Notes: a model not told the origin generated them from the sequence alone. 64,000 nt of DNA from Acinetobacter genomosp. 15BJ (GCF_000400715.1 NZ_KE007347.1:310001-374000), one strand, 5' to 3'; shown: positions 9,975 to 20,334, counted from the stretch's first letter. Program-made: numbers and translations.

Positions 9975-11852
9975 ATGCAAAATACTACAAAAAAAGCAGC
10001 ATTGCCTGCCACGGCGTTGGCAGCGCTAGGGGTAGTCTTTGGAGATATTGGAACAAGTCCGCTATATGCATTAAAGGAATCTTTCCATGCCGCTCATGGT
10101 TTAGGGATTCAACCTGAAAATGTATTAGGTATTTTGTCTATTATCTTCTGGTGCTTAATGCTGATCATCAGTATTAAATACATCGCAATTGTCATGCGTG
10201 CAGACAACAATGGTGAAGGTGGGATCATGGCTTTATTGGCCTTGAACCTGCGTAAAGCGAAATTATCAGAAACAAAAAAAATCTATCTCATCGCGATTGG
10301 TTTTATCGGGGCATCTTTATTCTTTGGAGATGGGATTATAACTCCTGCGATATCCGTTCTTTCTGCAGTTGAAGGCTTATCCATTGCCACTAATGTGCTT
10401 GACCCCTTCATTGTGCCAATTGCGATTGTGATTGTGACTACGCTGTTTTTGATGCAGAAACATGGCACTGCCTTTGTCGGTAAGTTTTTTGGACCAATAA
10501 CCTTAGTCTGGTTTTTGTCACTTGGTATTTTAGGTATTGCCAGTGTGATACAGACACCAGTTGTATTGGGGATGGTGAGTCCACATTGGGCGATACAGTT
10601 TATTTTTACTCATCCAGTCCAGTCTTTCTTTATTATGGGAGCCGTGGTGTTAACGGTGACTGGAGGAGAAGCGCTGTATGCCGATATGGGACACTTTGGC
10701 CCACGTCCGATTCGTTTTGGATGGTTCAGTGTCGTGTTACCTTGCTTGGTTTTAAACTATGCTGGCCAAGGTGCGTTATTACTGCGTAATCCAGCTGCAA
10801 TTGAAAACCCATTCTATTTATTGGTGCCTAGTTGGGCGTTATACCCGATGATTATCTTGGCGACTATGGCGGCGGTGATTGCTTCACAAGCGGTGATCTC
10901 TGGGGTGTTTTCCTTGGCACGCCAAGCAATTCAATTGGGTTATTTACCAAGATTAGGTATTAAGCATACGTCTGATTCAGAAGAGGGGCAGATTTATGTG
11001 CCTTTTCTAAACTGGCTATTGTTGATTGCAATTTTAATTCTGATTTTAATCTTCCAGACCAGTTCAAACCTTGCCAGTGCTTATGGTCTAGCGGTCACAT
11101 TAACCATGCTATGCGATACGATTTTGGTTGCCGTCTTTATTTACTATGCTTGGAAATGGAGCTTACCGAAGGTATTTTTGCTCATTATCCCATTTTTCAT
11201 TCTAGAGTCAGTTTTGGTTGCGGCTGCATCTTTAAAAATATTCTCAGGCGGTTGGGTGCCATTATTAATTGGTGCAGTAGCAATGATCATTCTAATGACT
11301 TGGAAGCGAGGTCGAGAGCTCACTTTTGCCAAGCTTGAACATGACACATTATCACTCGATTTATTCATAAGAAGTATTGGCGATAATGTACATCGTGTGC
11401 CAGGTGATGCCGTATTCCTGACAGGTACGCCGAATGTGGTTCCACATGCCATGTTGCATAATATTAAGCACAATAAAGTGTTACATGAACGGAATATTCT
11501 GGTCACTGTCGTAATTGAAGATGTCCCTTATGTCCCGCAAGAAGAACGCATTCATGTTGAAACTTTAGATAATCATTTCTATCGGATTAAAATTTTCTAT
11601 GGATTTAAAGACGAGCCGAATGTACCACGCGCATTGGCTCAAGCCTATGAGCAGCTAGAGTTTGAGTACGATTTGATGCAGATTAGTTTCTTTATCTCAC
11701 GTGAACGTATCATGCATAGTGTCGGGGATGGCATGGCGCCTTGGCGGGAGCATCTATTTATTTCAATGCAACGTAATACCAGTCCAGTCAGTGATTTTTA
11801 TCAAATCCCGACTAACCGGGTAGTGGAACTGGGTAGCCAGATCGAAATTTAA
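9975..11852 (+). CDS. kup: Kup-type low-affinity potassium transporter
   Basis: Kup (TrkD) imports K+ with protons across the inner membrane. The 625-residue length is standard. The N-terminal signature [19 protein letters not shown] (about residues 15-33) is diagnostic. About twelve hydrophobic helices follow, with [17 protein letters not shown] and [13 protein letters not shown], then a hydrophilic C-terminal domain of about 170 residues. ATG 9975 has a poor ribosome-binding site, so expression may be modest. It is monocistronic apart from the small frame upstream. Confidence 0.96.
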   Translation: MQNTTKKAALPATALAALGVVFGDIGTSPLYALKESFHAAHGLGIQPENVLGILSIIFWCLMLIISIKYIAIVMRADNNGEGGIMALLALNLRKAKLSETKKIYLIAIGFIGASLFFGDGIITPAISVLSAVEGLSIATNVLDPFIVPIAIVIVTTLFLMQKHGTAFVGKFFGPITLVWFLSLGILGIASVIQTPVVLGMVSPHWAIQFIFTHPVQSFFIMGAVVLTVTGGEALYADMGHFGPRPIRFGWFSVVLPCLVLNYAGQGALLLRNPAAIENPFYLLVPSWALYPMIILATMAAVIASQAVISGVFSLARQAIQLGYLPRLGIKHTSDSEEGQIYVPFLNWLLLIAILILILIFQTSSNLASAYGLAVTLTMLCDTILVAVFIYYAWKWSLPKVFLLIIPFFILESVLVAAASLKIFSGGWVPLLIGAVAMIILMTWKRGRELTFAKLEHDTLSLDLFIRSIGDNVHRVPGDAVFLTGTPNVVPHAMLHNIKHNKVLHERNILVTVVIEDVPYVPQEERIHVETLDNHFYRIKIFYGFKDEPNVPRALAQAYEQLEFEYDLMQISFFISRERIMHSVGDGMAPWREHLFISMQRNTSPVSDFYQIPTNRVVELGSQIEI

Positions 11853-11904
11853 AAATGTGTGCTAAGCGTCTAATTTAGCTGTGATTGCTTTAGCCAAACT
11901 CAGA

Positions 11905-11932
11905 CAGCCCTTGTGAATACAAAGGGCTTTTT
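11905..11932 (+). terminator. Terminator of kup
   Basis: AGCCCTTGTG / CAAAGGGCT-type stem with a T-run about 50 bases past the stop. It is almost the same hairpin as the one after tRNA-Ser at 9387. Confidence 0.8.
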
Positions 11933-12407
11933 CTTGCTTGTGTTTTTTCAATCAGTGCATTGGACTGTAGTTGGCTTGAGTGGATTATGATATTTGAAAT
12001 TAAAGGGCTAAAGAATGATGCTTTCATTTCAGTTTCATTTAAGCAAAACGTTTTACTCTAAAATCATAGTAAAGCCGAACAAGCATCGCTACACCTTTTG
12101 CCACATCCTCAGATGTGGTTTTTTTATGCCAATTTTTTGCTGTTCTAACTTTTTACACTGCACGGAGTCTATTAAATAATCATTGTTAAGTTGATAGGTG
12201 TATAAAATATTTTATTCACTCTTATATTTAATTTAATGGTTAATTTTTTAAATTATGACGTCTAAATTACATTTTTGTCATATTAAAAAAATAGATTAAA
12301 TTTGAGATATAATTTTTAAAGTAAAGTTGTTTATTTTTTTCGGGTTTTGTTTTTAATTTTTATTTATTTTTAAAAAAGCTGGGGTGTCTGGTTTTCGGGA
12401 TTTTAAA
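11933..12407. other. Intergenic, AT-rich, with one terminator-like hairpin
   Basis: No gene is supported. At 12101-12126 CCACAT-CCTCAG-ATGTGG is followed by eight T, a plausible terminator that would insulate eptA from upstream transcription. From about 12160 the DNA becomes very AT-rich up to eptA, as expected for a promoter region, but no clear -35/-10 pair or PmrA-type box was recognised. Confidence 0.5.
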
Positions 12408-14069
12408 ATGCTTTGGCTTAAAAAAATACTTGCAAGAGATGTTTCATTATTAACATTCAATTTTATATTGGCAATCTGGTTAGGTCTGTTTTTAAATTTT
12501 TCATTCTTTATGAAAATTCAAGATTTAACTCCTTATTCAGGTCTTGAACGCGTTTTATTTTTGATTGCTTCTATATTGGTTGTGATCTTTACATATAATT
12601 TTATATTTCAGATTTTTAACTGGCGCTGGACAGCAAAACCCATAGCGATTGGTCTGATCTTAGTTGGTGGATTTGCATCCTATACCGTGACTTCACTTGG
12701 GGTGTGGATTACTTCTGATCAAATCCAGAATCTGATGCAAACCAACTTTACAGAAGCACGAGATCTTTGGTCTTGGTATCTTTTGGTCTGGATATTTGGA
12801 CTGATCATTCTCCCTATATTTCTTGTTGCTGTGGTTAAAATTAGACATGAAACCAAACCCTTTATTTTTCAATTTACTCAAAAAATTCTAACTGCTGTTG
12901 TCTCTTTATCTATTGTCATCATCATGCTATTCATTTTTTATGTCGATTTTGCAGCAATTTTCCGTGAAAATCGCAGTTTAAAGGGAATGATTTCACCACA
13001 AAATATGATTGCCTCTTATGTCTCATATTACAAAAAGAAGGCACCCAAAAAGAACCAACCCTTAATCAGTTATGGTGAAGATGCGAAGCTTTTTCAACGT
13101 GAAAATGCATTACCTAAGTTGATGGTACTTGTGGTGGGTGAAACAGCAAGAGCGGAAAATTTCTCTTTAAATGGATATAACAAAATCACCAATCCTGAAA
13201 TGGCTCAACAGGACATATTGAATTTTTCTAAAGTAAGTTCGTGTGGAACGGCAACGGCTGTTTCTGTTCCATGTATGTTTTCAGGAATGCCTCGTAAATC
13301 CTACGATGAGCGCTTAGCCATTCGTAGAGAAGGCTTACTTGATATTGCGCAACGTGCTGGTTATCAGGTCACTTGGATTGAAAATAATTCTGGTTGTAAG
13401 GGCGTGTGTGACCGAGTTGAGATGTATAAGATTGCAGAACCAATTCAGAAAAAATGGTGTAAAGGCGGTGAATGTTTTGATGAGATTTTAATTGATAGTT
13501 TGCAATCCTATCTAAAATCTATTCCTGAAGGGGATACACAACCCCGTTTGCTTGTATTACACCAATTAGGCAGTCATGGTCCAGCGTATTACAAGCGCGT
13601 CCCACCCCAATTTAAAGTTTTTAGGCCCACATGTGATACCAATGCCATTCAGGGATGTAGCCGTGAAGCTTTGCAAAATACCTATGACAATACTTTGTTA
13701 TATACCGATTATGTCTTGAGCCAACTGATTGAAACTTTAAAAGAGAATACACAATATGAAACAGGCTTTTGGTATTTGTCTGATCATGGAGAATCTACAG
13801 GTGAAAGTGGTATGTATTTACACGGGGCCCCTTATATGATTGCACCTCAACAGCAAACACATATTCCGATGATCATGTGGTTTTCTGCACTTTGGAAACA
13901 GTCTAATCCTGAGCAGATAAAATGTTTATCAAATCAAAAAAATGAAGTATTGAGTCAGGATAATTTATTTCCAACCATGTTAAGTTTATTGGATATAAAA
14001 ACGAAAGTTATTGATACTGAAACGGATATGCTAGCGACTTGTTCATCCATAGCGCGTAAAGTTAATTAA
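12408..14069 (+). CDS. eptA: Lipid A phosphoethanolamine transferase (EptA/PmrC family)
   Basis: EptA-family enzymes move phosphoethanolamine from phosphatidylethanolamine to lipid A phosphates on the periplasmic face, which lowers polymyxin binding. The first ~170 residues carry about five hydrophobic helices. The sulfatase-fold catalytic domain follows, with the nucleophile at about T246 in VGETARAENFSLNGY. Other metal-site parts are SSCGTATAVSVPCMFSG, YLSDHGESTGESGMYLHG and QTHIPMIMW. The domain is Cys-rich (SC..PC, GCKGVC, WCKGGEC, TC..GC), as in EptA/MCR enzymes that need disulfides. I chose ATG 12408 (CGGGA eight bases upstream) over GTG 12384. No pmrAB genes are adjacent, so its regulation may differ from PmrAB-linked pmrC. 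Confidence 0.92.
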   Translation: MLWLKKILARDVSLLTFNFILAIWLGLFLNFSFFMKIQDLTPYSGLERVLFLIASILVVIFTYNFIFQIFNWRWTAKPIAIGLILVGGFASYTVTSLGVWITSDQIQNLMQTNFTEARDLWSWYLLVWIFGLIILPIFLVAVVKIRHETKPFIFQFTQKILTAVVSLSIVIIMLFIFYVDFAAIFRENRSLKGMISPQNMIASYVSYYKKKAPKKNQPLISYGEDAKLFQRENALPKLMVLVVGETARAENFSLNGYNKITNPEMAQQDILNFSKVSSCGTATAVSVPCMFSGMPRKSYDERLAIRREGLLDIAQRAGYQVTWIENNSGCKGVCDRVEMYKIAEPIQKKWCKGGECFDEILIDSLQSYLKSIPEGDTQPRLLVLHQLGSHGPAYYKRVPPQFKVFRPTCDTNAIQGCSREALQNTYDNTLLYTDYVLSQLIETLKENTQYETGFWYLSDHGESTGESGMYLHGAPYMIAPQQQTHIPMIMWFSALWKQSNPEQIKCLSNQKNEVLSQDNLFPTMLSLLDIKTKVIDTETDMLATCSSIARKVN

Positions 14070-14314
14070 GTAGGCGAATTTGTTTATTTTTGTGATGTGA
14101 TATTTATTTTAATCGTAAGTGTGTGGTAAAAATAACAGCTTCACGATATGCATTCCTCCAGTGAAATATTTATATCGTCATCCCATTCATTTTTCGAAAT
14201 GTTTGGGATTTTTTAAATGAGTAATCATTAAATCGGGGTTGATGTCTGATTAAAATATTTATTTTGATACGTATATTGCCTCGTTTAGAAGTGACTGTAA
14301 GAGCTATAAATTTA

Positions 14315-14935
14315 ATGAAAAATTTTATTTTAACCAGTGCGGCTGCAATTGTTGTAGTATGTTCTACACAGAGTATGGCCGCAGATTTTATTGCTGGTAA
14401 AGATTATACCGTGGTTCAAAATCCAGTAAAAACATCAGCGCCTGCAAATACAATCGAAGTGAGAGAGTTTTTTTGGTATGGGTGTTCTTATTGTTTTAAA
14501 TTAGAACCGCATATGCAAACTTGGTTAAAAAGCATCCCTAAAGATGTTTACTTTCTGCGTACACCAGCGGCAATGAACCCGATGTGGGAACAAGGTGCTC
14601 GGGCATATTATGTGAGTGAGGCTTTAGGTGTACGTAAACGTACCCATCTACCTTTATTCCATATCAATTTTTCAGGTAAGGAAAGGGTCTTACAAAAAGA
14701 GGCTTTTGCTAAGTTTTTTACTCAATATGGCATTTCTGAGGCTAAATTTAATAGCAGCTATGATTCTTTCCCGATTACAGCAAAAATTGCAGAATCAAAC
14801 CAATTGGCGCAAAAATATCAACTTACGGGCGTTCCAGCTGTTGTGGTCAATGGTAAATATATTGTCCAAGGTGGGGATAATAAAGTAGTTCAAGTTGTTG
14901 AATACCTTGTGAATAAAGAGCGTAAGGCTCAGTAA
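14315..14935 (+). CDS. dsbA: DsbA-like periplasmic thiol:disulfide oxidoreductase
   Basis: DsbA introduces disulfide bonds into exported proteins. This 206-residue protein has a signal peptide (MKNFILTSAAAIVVVCSTQ, likely cut after SMA) and a thioredoxin-fold active site, C57-S-Y-C60, in REFFWYGCSYCFKLEPHM. The inserted helical domain and the cis-proline loop LTGVPAVVVNGKY follow. The usual DsbA dipeptide between the cysteines is Pro-His, so Ser-Tyr is unusual and should change redox potential. The ATG at 14315 was chosen because it directly precedes the signal peptide. It lies 245 bp downstream of eptA on the same strand. That enzyme is rich in periplasmic cysteines, so a functional pairing is plausible. 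Confidence 0.88.
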   Translation: MKNFILTSAAAIVVVCSTQSMAADFIAGKDYTVVQNPVKTSAPANTIEVREFFWYGCSYCFKLEPHMQTWLKSIPKDVYFLRTPAAMNPMWEQGARAYYVSEALGVRKRTHLPLFHINFSGKERVLQKEAFAKFFTQYGISEAKFNSSYDSFPITAKIAESNQLAQKYQLTGVPAVVVNGKYIVQGGDNKVVQVVEYLVNKERKAQ

Positions 14936-15150
14936 TTTTGGTGTTTAAACTCTATAGCAGACCTTTAAAGTCTGTGTCGTAAATCAAGAGCGTATGAAGC
15001 TGTTGTCAGTACGGTTGCTACAACACTTCTTCGTTTATACAATTGTTCAAGATTTAAAATAAAGAGGTGCCGCGTCAGCTCAGTAGAATTTTACGACATT
15101 GTCATGCTTTCATACGATTCATGATCAAACTGACTTCTTTATACTAAAAA

Positions 15151-15348
15151 TTAACTCTCTTTAAAGGTTTCATTCAATGCTTGTTGCACCGCATCTACAC
15201 GTGATTTACAGGCTTTGTATGCATTCATTGATTCCTCAACAATCTTCATTAAGTTATCAATATCAGGTTCTTCCTGAGCTTCGAGCAGCGCCGCATTTTT
15301 TTTGAGTAGGCTATAACCGTCTTTAAAGCTTAATTCTTTTTTACTCAT
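15151..15348 (-). CDS. xseB: Exodeoxyribonuclease VII small subunit
   Basis: The 65-residue helical protein (SFKDGYSLLKKNAALLEAQ...NLMKIVEESMNAYKACKSRV, quoted in pieces) matches the XseB coiled-coil pattern that binds XseA. ATG 15348 has AGGTG seven bases upstream and overlaps the xseA stop by 8 bp, so the two are translationally coupled. ExoVII degrades single-stranded DNA in both directions. Confidence 0.9.
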   Translation of the reverse strand: MSKKELSFKDGYSLLKKNAALLEAQEEPDIDNLMKIVEESMNAYKACKSRVDAVQQALNETFKES

Positions 15349-16609
15349 GATCAATCACCTCTTTGATATGACTTACATTGGCATGGATATAACCATCATG
15401 CATTTCAACTGCAATGCTTGAGCCGACTTGTTGAACAGAGCGAATCGCTTTGTTTTCACTACGTACAATGGCATAGCCCTTGGCTAAAACATGTTTGGGA
15501 TTTTGCAGTAATGTTTCCCGCATCAAGGCTTCGATTTGGGTCGATGCCGTTTTAATTTGCTGTTTCGCAAAATATTGCAGTGTTGATTTAGCAACTTGAA
15601 GATGTAAATTACTGGCGCTGATTTGATTCTCAGCCTGTGATTTGATAACACTCATCAATCGATCATTTTGACTTTGATAGGCGGTAATTTGATGTTGAGA
15701 CAGTAGTTTGATGGTTTGTAGATGATTGACGACATCTTGTGAGCGTTCTGCAATTAGATTACGAATTCCTGCAATAACTTTACTGGGTGTATCAAAGGAA
15801 CGATGTGCAATCTCATCTAAAATGGTTCGGTCTTTTTCATGCCCAATTCCCACCCAGATCGGGACTTTGCGTTTACACAGCAGGGCAGCCAGATCATAGT
15901 CATTTAAATAAGCTAAATCGTTGACTGCACCACCACCACGAATGATCACGATCAGATCTGGCGGTAGGGTATAATCTTTTGCCCACTGGCGTAACCCTGA
16001 ACTTAAAGACTCCATAATACTGTGTGCGGCGGTATTCCCTTGAAAGGTCGCGGCGTGATAAACAAAATGACAGACACCGGCTTGATGTAATGCATCAGCA
16101 TCTTTTTTGAAGTCACCTAAACCTGCTGCATTTTCTGGGGCAATCACTAGCACATTTTCAATATCAAATGGTGTGGGGAGTTCTTTATTAAGCTGAACCA
16201 ATCCTTCGCTGCTTAATCGCGCAAGAATCTGTTGATAACGCTTTGCGATATCACCCAAGGTAAAGCTTGAGTCTATATCTTCAATATTGACCGAAAAGCC
16301 ATATTGAGGATCAAAACGAGCCTTGATTTTAATCAGGACATTTAAATCTTTTGATAGTTCAATACCACTTTCGCGCTCAAATTTAAGCACCATTTTAGTC
16401 GCATTGAATTTCCAAATCGTGGCTTTACAGCTTGCGATGATTTTATCGGTATCTTGTTCTTTTTCAGCCAGTTCAAGATAGTAATGCCCACCTTTAATAT
16501 TTAAATTCCGAATCTCCGCTTTGACCCATACAGGCTCATCAAAAGACAGGCGAATGACTTCTTGTACCGCTGAGAGATAATCGCTAAGAGAGAATTGAGG
16601 TTCGGACAT
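15341..16609 (-). CDS. xseA: Exodeoxyribonuclease VII large subunit
   Basis: XseA is the catalytic subunit of ExoVII, a cytoplasmic single-strand DNA nuclease in repair. The N-terminal OB-fold (SLSDYLSAVQEVIRLSFDEPVWVKAEI, quoted in part: LSDYLSAVQEVIRLSF) is followed by the catalytic core with RGGGAVNDLAYLNDYDLA and VGIGHEKDRTILDEIAHRS. A long helical segment and the C-terminal beta-barrel (VLAKGYAIVRSENKAI) end it. I used ATG 16609 (MSEPQFSL); an in-frame GTG at 16636 would add 9 residues, and neither has a strong ribosome-binding site. At 422 residues it is slightly shorter than E. coli XseA. Confidence 0.95.
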   Translation of the reverse strand: MSEPQFSLSDYLSAVQEVIRLSFDEPVWVKAEIRNLNIKGGHYYLELAEKEQDTDKIIASCKATIWKFNATKMVLKFERESGIELSKDLNVLIKIKARFDPQYGFSVNIEDIDSSFTLGDIAKRYQQILARLSSEGLVQLNKELPTPFDIENVLVIAPENAAGLGDFKKDADALHQAGVCHFVYHAATFQGNTAAHSIMESLSSGLRQWAKDYTLPPDLIVIIRGGGAVNDLAYLNDYDLAALLCKRKVPIWVGIGHEKDRTILDEIAHRSFDTPSKVIAGIRNLIAERSQDVVNHLQTIKLLSQHQITAYQSQNDRLMSVIKSQAENQISASNLHLQVAKSTLQYFAKQQIKTASTQIEALMRETLLQNPKHVLAKGYAIVRSENKAIRSVQQVGSSIAVEMHDGYIHANVSHIKEVIDHE

Positions 16610-16767
16610 TGGATTGAGTGATAAAGGGGACAGCACTATAGTAGCAAATTGAGTCAGCTGATAACAAATCAGGCCTATAATGTCGAAACTTCTGCTTCAG
16701 ATATGCAGATAACGCATCTACAGCGTATTCGTGTTGAATCCTGTAGATGCGAATGAGTGGTCATGCT

Positions 16768-18126
16768 TTAAAGTGATTTATTCCATTTCAAGACTTTAAA
16801 TAATCCAAACATAAACATGATCCAGACAGGAATCAGAATCACAGATTCTTTAAAACCTTGGGTCCACATGATGTATAGAATCATGACAATAAATGCGAGT
16901 ACCAGATAGTTACTAAACGGCGAGAATAAGGCTGAAAATTTTACAGTCTTGTTTTCTAATCGAATAGCCCGTTTAAATTTTAAATGGGTAAAGCTAATAA
17001 TCGCCCAGTTTAAAACCAAGGCTGCTACAGCCATATACATCAGGTGGCTTAGCGCTTGTTCTGGCACAAAATAGTTCAGTAAGACACAACCAAAAATCAA
17101 GATAGAAGAAAAAATCACTGCTGGCATTGGTACGCCTTGCTTGGTAATTTTGGCAAAAATCTTAGGTGCATTACCTTGTACGGCAAGTCCAAACAGCATA
17201 CGGCTATTGGCATACATGCCGCTGTTATAAACCGAGAGTGCCGCGGTCAGAATAATAAAATTGAGTAAATGCGCGGCCCAATCAATTCCCAATTGGCTGA
17301 AAATCATCACGAAAGGACTTTTGTCCAAACCACCTAGATCAAGTTGATTCCAAGGAATCAAGGACATGATGATCGCCAGTGATGCCACATAAAAAATCAA
17401 GATTCGGAAAATCACCTGATTAATCGCTTGAGGAATACTTTTCTCAGGATTTTCTGCTTCAGCTGCGGTCATACCGATCAATTCAATGCCACCAAAGGCA
17501 AACATTAGAAAGGCCAACATGTAAAACAAGCCTGAGAAGCCATGTGGAAAAAATCCGCCGTGCTGCCATAAGTTGGTAAAACTTGCAGTCGAATCAGCTC
17601 CAGCGGTCAGTAATAGGTACAAACCAAACAGGATCATTGAAATGACGGCAACAACTTTGATAATGGCTAACCAGAACTCGGATTCACCATAAAACTTCAC
17701 ATTGCCCAGATTTAAGCAGGTGACGACAATGAAGAAAAACAAAGTCGAGATCCAGGCTGGAATATGTGGCCACCAATAATGGATATATTTGGCAATCGCT
17801 GTCAGCTCAGTCATTGCCACTAAAATATAAACCACCCAGTAATTCCAACCCGACAAGAAGCCAGCAAAGTTTCCCCAATATTTTTGTGAGAAATAGCTGA
17901 ATGAACCTGCTACAGGTTCTTCTACAATCATTTCACCCATTTGTCGCATGATCAAAAAGGCAATCAAACCGACAATGGCATAGCCTAGGATAATCGAAGG
18001 GCCTGCGGACTGGATCGCCTGAGCTGAACCTAAAAACAGACCTGTACCCACAGCACCACCCATCGCAATCAATTGGATATGGCGGTTTTTTAGTCCACGT
18101 TTTAATTGGGGAGAGGAATTACTCAA
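16768..18126 (-). CDS. Amino acid permease, AAT/APC family
   Basis: The 452-residue protein has twelve hydrophobic helices. It opens with LKNRHIQLIAMGGAVGTGLFLG (GG-x-IGTGLF-type motif of the APC superfamily, helix 1) and carries MGEMIVEEPVAGSFSYFS and FAFGGIELIGMTAAEAENP, typical of the AAT group (AroP, PheP, ProY, CycA). It imports an amino acid with protons; the exact substrate is not readable, with aromatic, proline or D-Ala/Ser types all possible. It stands alone and borders the accessory island that starts at 18.3 kb. Confidence 0.9.
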   Translation of the reverse strand: MSNSSPQLKRGLKNRHIQLIAMGGAVGTGLFLGSAQAIQSAGPSIILGYAIVGLIAFLIMRQMGEMIVEEPVAGSFSYFSQKYWGNFAGFLSGWNYWVVYILVAMTELTAIAKYIHYWWPHIPAWISTLFFFIVVTCLNLGNVKFYGESEFWLAIIKVVAVISMILFGLYLLLTAGADSTASFTNLWQHGGFFPHGFSGLFYMLAFLMFAFGGIELIGMTAAEAENPEKSIPQAINQVIFRILIFYVASLAIIMSLIPWNQLDLGGLDKSPFVMIFSQLGIDWAAHLLNFIILTAALSVYNSGMYANSRMLFGLAVQGNAPKIFAKITKQGVPMPAVIFSSILIFGCVLLNYFVPEQALSHLMYMAVAALVLNWAIISFTHLKFKRAIRLENKTVKFSALFSPFSNYLVLAFIVMILYIMWTQGFKESVILIPVWIMFMFGLFKVLKWNKSL

Positions 18127-18312
18127 AATACGCTGCGCTGAAAAAAAAGAAGTGATTGTAATGGATAGCGAGGAGATCGACTAGTTTGGAAAGAGGAATA
18201 GGCTGTGATTCTATGAAGTACAGAATTTACCCTAATCACTAACTGCTTCCTTATCGTGATAAGGGTCGTTTTTTAAGATACCTATTTTGTGGTAGAAAAC
18301 CATAAATCTTAT

Positions 18313-19388
18313 TTATTTTGCCATAACGACTTCACCTTTCTGATTCATGGTTACTTTACCAGCATATTTATTTGGGTTAATAACATTTCCATAACCAGTG
18401 AATTGTTGAGGTTTAATTTCATTCCCTTTTTCATCAACGATTGAACTCCATTGATCCATCAGGATTGGGACTTTAAAACCATTAAATGTATTGTTGGTAA
18501 TCCGTACTCGAGGGGAGTGGTCAAGAACAATCGCGTAGGCTTGGTCATTTTTATTGGTGAGGGTGAAGGTGTTTCCATCAATGACTGTATCAGGGGAGAA
18601 TTTGACGTAGAGGACGTTTGGTATGGTTGTCTTATCATCCCACTGATCTGGGAATATTTGCTGAGAAATATCAGTAAGTGATGACTTAGATGATTTATTT
18701 AATGTAAATAATGTTTTATCTTTATTAATATTAGTTTGTGAAATAATTTGATTTTTAAGTATTTTTGCTTGAGAACCATCAATATTTATATTTCGACTTA
18801 AAATTAATTTAGAATTAATAACTCCCCCTCCCCAAGAACGTAGAGAAACATAATAAGGACTAGCGTAAATATTGTTAATAAAACTATTCTCAATTGATTT
18901 ATCTTCATATTTTTTTGCATAAATAAAATCAATATTTTTATCTGATTTATTGATTTGTTTTTTAGTATAAAAATTCGGGGAAAAATAACCACCCCCAAAA
19001 ATATACTAACATTTAATATAACACCATTTGAAATTTTAGTATTGTAGGTTCTAAATTCCAAGTCGGGGTTTACTTGTTTAGAAAAATCCCAGACATGGCC
19101 TTGCATATCCAGTTCCTTGTTCTCAACTCGTAAAATAGCTCCTACAGAGTCTATAGGGCCTTTATAGCCACTACTACCTTCAGCAGCTAGAAAGGCTAAC
19201 CAGTCACGTTTTCTTTTTCGAGGTTCTGGAGCGATAAAGTCTCTGGTTGCACAAACTTTGTTGATGGTTTTTCCATTCAGTTCACTAATACCGCAATTGG
19301 GGAACTGATATTCCAATTCTGGTCTCTCTTTTGCCATAGCACAAGCACAGAGGCTTAAATAGCATATTAAGATTAAATATTTTTTCAT
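18313..19388 (-). pseudogene. Secreted beta-helix protein, copy A, frameshifted
   Basis: An N-terminal signal sequence (MKKYLILICYLSLCACAMA) leads a protein with a conserved head (CGISELNGKTINKVCATRDF) and KELDMQGHVWDFSKQ. A C-terminal run of beta-helix-like turns follows (TVIDGNTFTLTNKN, PRVRITNNTFNGFKVPIL). The frame breaks at a run of five G on the coding strand (C at 18992-18996). Adding one G restores a single frame ending at the TAA at 18313. The true product would be about 358 residues, exported, and probably a right-handed parallel beta-helix protein; no catalytic residues could be identified. Copy B lies immediately upstream, with near-identical ends and a diverged middle. This could be a phase-variable tract, real decay or a base-calling error. 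Confidence 0.7.
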
Positions 19389-19419
19389 GTTACTTATTGC
19401 CGAAAATTATTTAAAAAAT

Positions 19420-20330
19420 TTATTTTTTCACTATTTCACCTTTGCGATTCATGGTTACTTCACCAGCATATTTATTTGGGTTGATAACGTTTCCATTACC
19501 AGTGAATTGTTGAGGTTTAATTTCATTCCCTTTTTCATCAACGATTGAACTCCATTGATCCATCAAAATTGGTACTTTAAAACCATTAAAGATATTGTTG
19601 GTAATCCGTACTCGAGGGGAGTGGTCAAGAACAATCGCGTAGGCTTGGTCATTTTTATTGGTAAGGGTAAAGGTGTTTCCATCAATGACTGTATCTGGGG
19701 AGAATTTGAGATAAAGAGTGGAGGGTATAGCTACGTTGTCATGCCATCTATCAGGAAGTATTTGTGACGATTGATCTACAAAAATAGTTTTATTAATCTT
19801 GCTTAGAATAAATTGTTTCCTATCCTCCTCTATAAATATAGCTTTTGAAATTATGTTATTAGTTAATATATTGGCTTTAGAGCCTGAAATATCAAGGCTA
19901 CTATTTAATAAAAGTCTTGAATTTGAAATCATTCCATCCCATGAATATAGACCAAATCTACCTCCTTTATTTTTAAAATTTTCCAATTTCATTCTTTCTA
20001 CTATCTTTCCTGATGTATCAGTTTTCGCATATATAAATCCATTTCTCTCTACTATGTTATAACATTGTGTTTTAGTTGAGAAATTTGGTGAGCAGTAATT
20101 ACTTTGCCCTAGCGTAATGTATGCGTTCAAAATGATTCCATTTTTAATGGTACTATCGTGACCCTCTAAAACCAAACTTGGATTCTCTTGTTTAGAAAAA
20201 TCCCAGACATGACCCTGCATGTCCAGTTCTTTATTTTCAAAGTGAAAAATGCCGCCCACAGGGTCTCTTGGACCTTTATAGCCACTACTACCTTCAGCAG
20301 CTAGAAAGGCTAACCAGTCACGTTTTCTTT
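19420..20330 (-). pseudogene. Beta-helix protein, copy B, 5'-truncated
   Basis: This is a paralogue of the gene at 18313-19388. It is open from the shared KRDWLAFLAAEGSSGYKGP segment to the stop at 19420, but the signal peptide and head are missing. Homology to copy A stops abruptly at about 20331 and an in-frame TGA lies just upstream. Its 3' third (VIDGNTFTLTNKNDQAYAIV, MDQWSSIVDEKGNEIKPQQF) is nearly identical to copy A at DNA level, while the middle (about codons 60-200) differs strongly. An internal ATG at 20259 (MGGIFHFEN) is inside the conserved region and is not a true start. It is probably not secreted, as no signal remains. Confidence 0.7.
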
Positions 20331-20334
20331 TTCA

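Noticed and set aside
18451..19767. Two similar plus-strand frames (18451-18681 and 19555-19767)
   Set aside because: Their similarity comes from being antisense to the duplicated beta-helix genes; neither has its own signals.
20259..20262. ATG of beta-helix copy B as a true start (279-residue intact gene)
   Set aside because: Homology with copy A runs upstream of it to about 20330, and the signal peptide is missing, so the gene is truncated.
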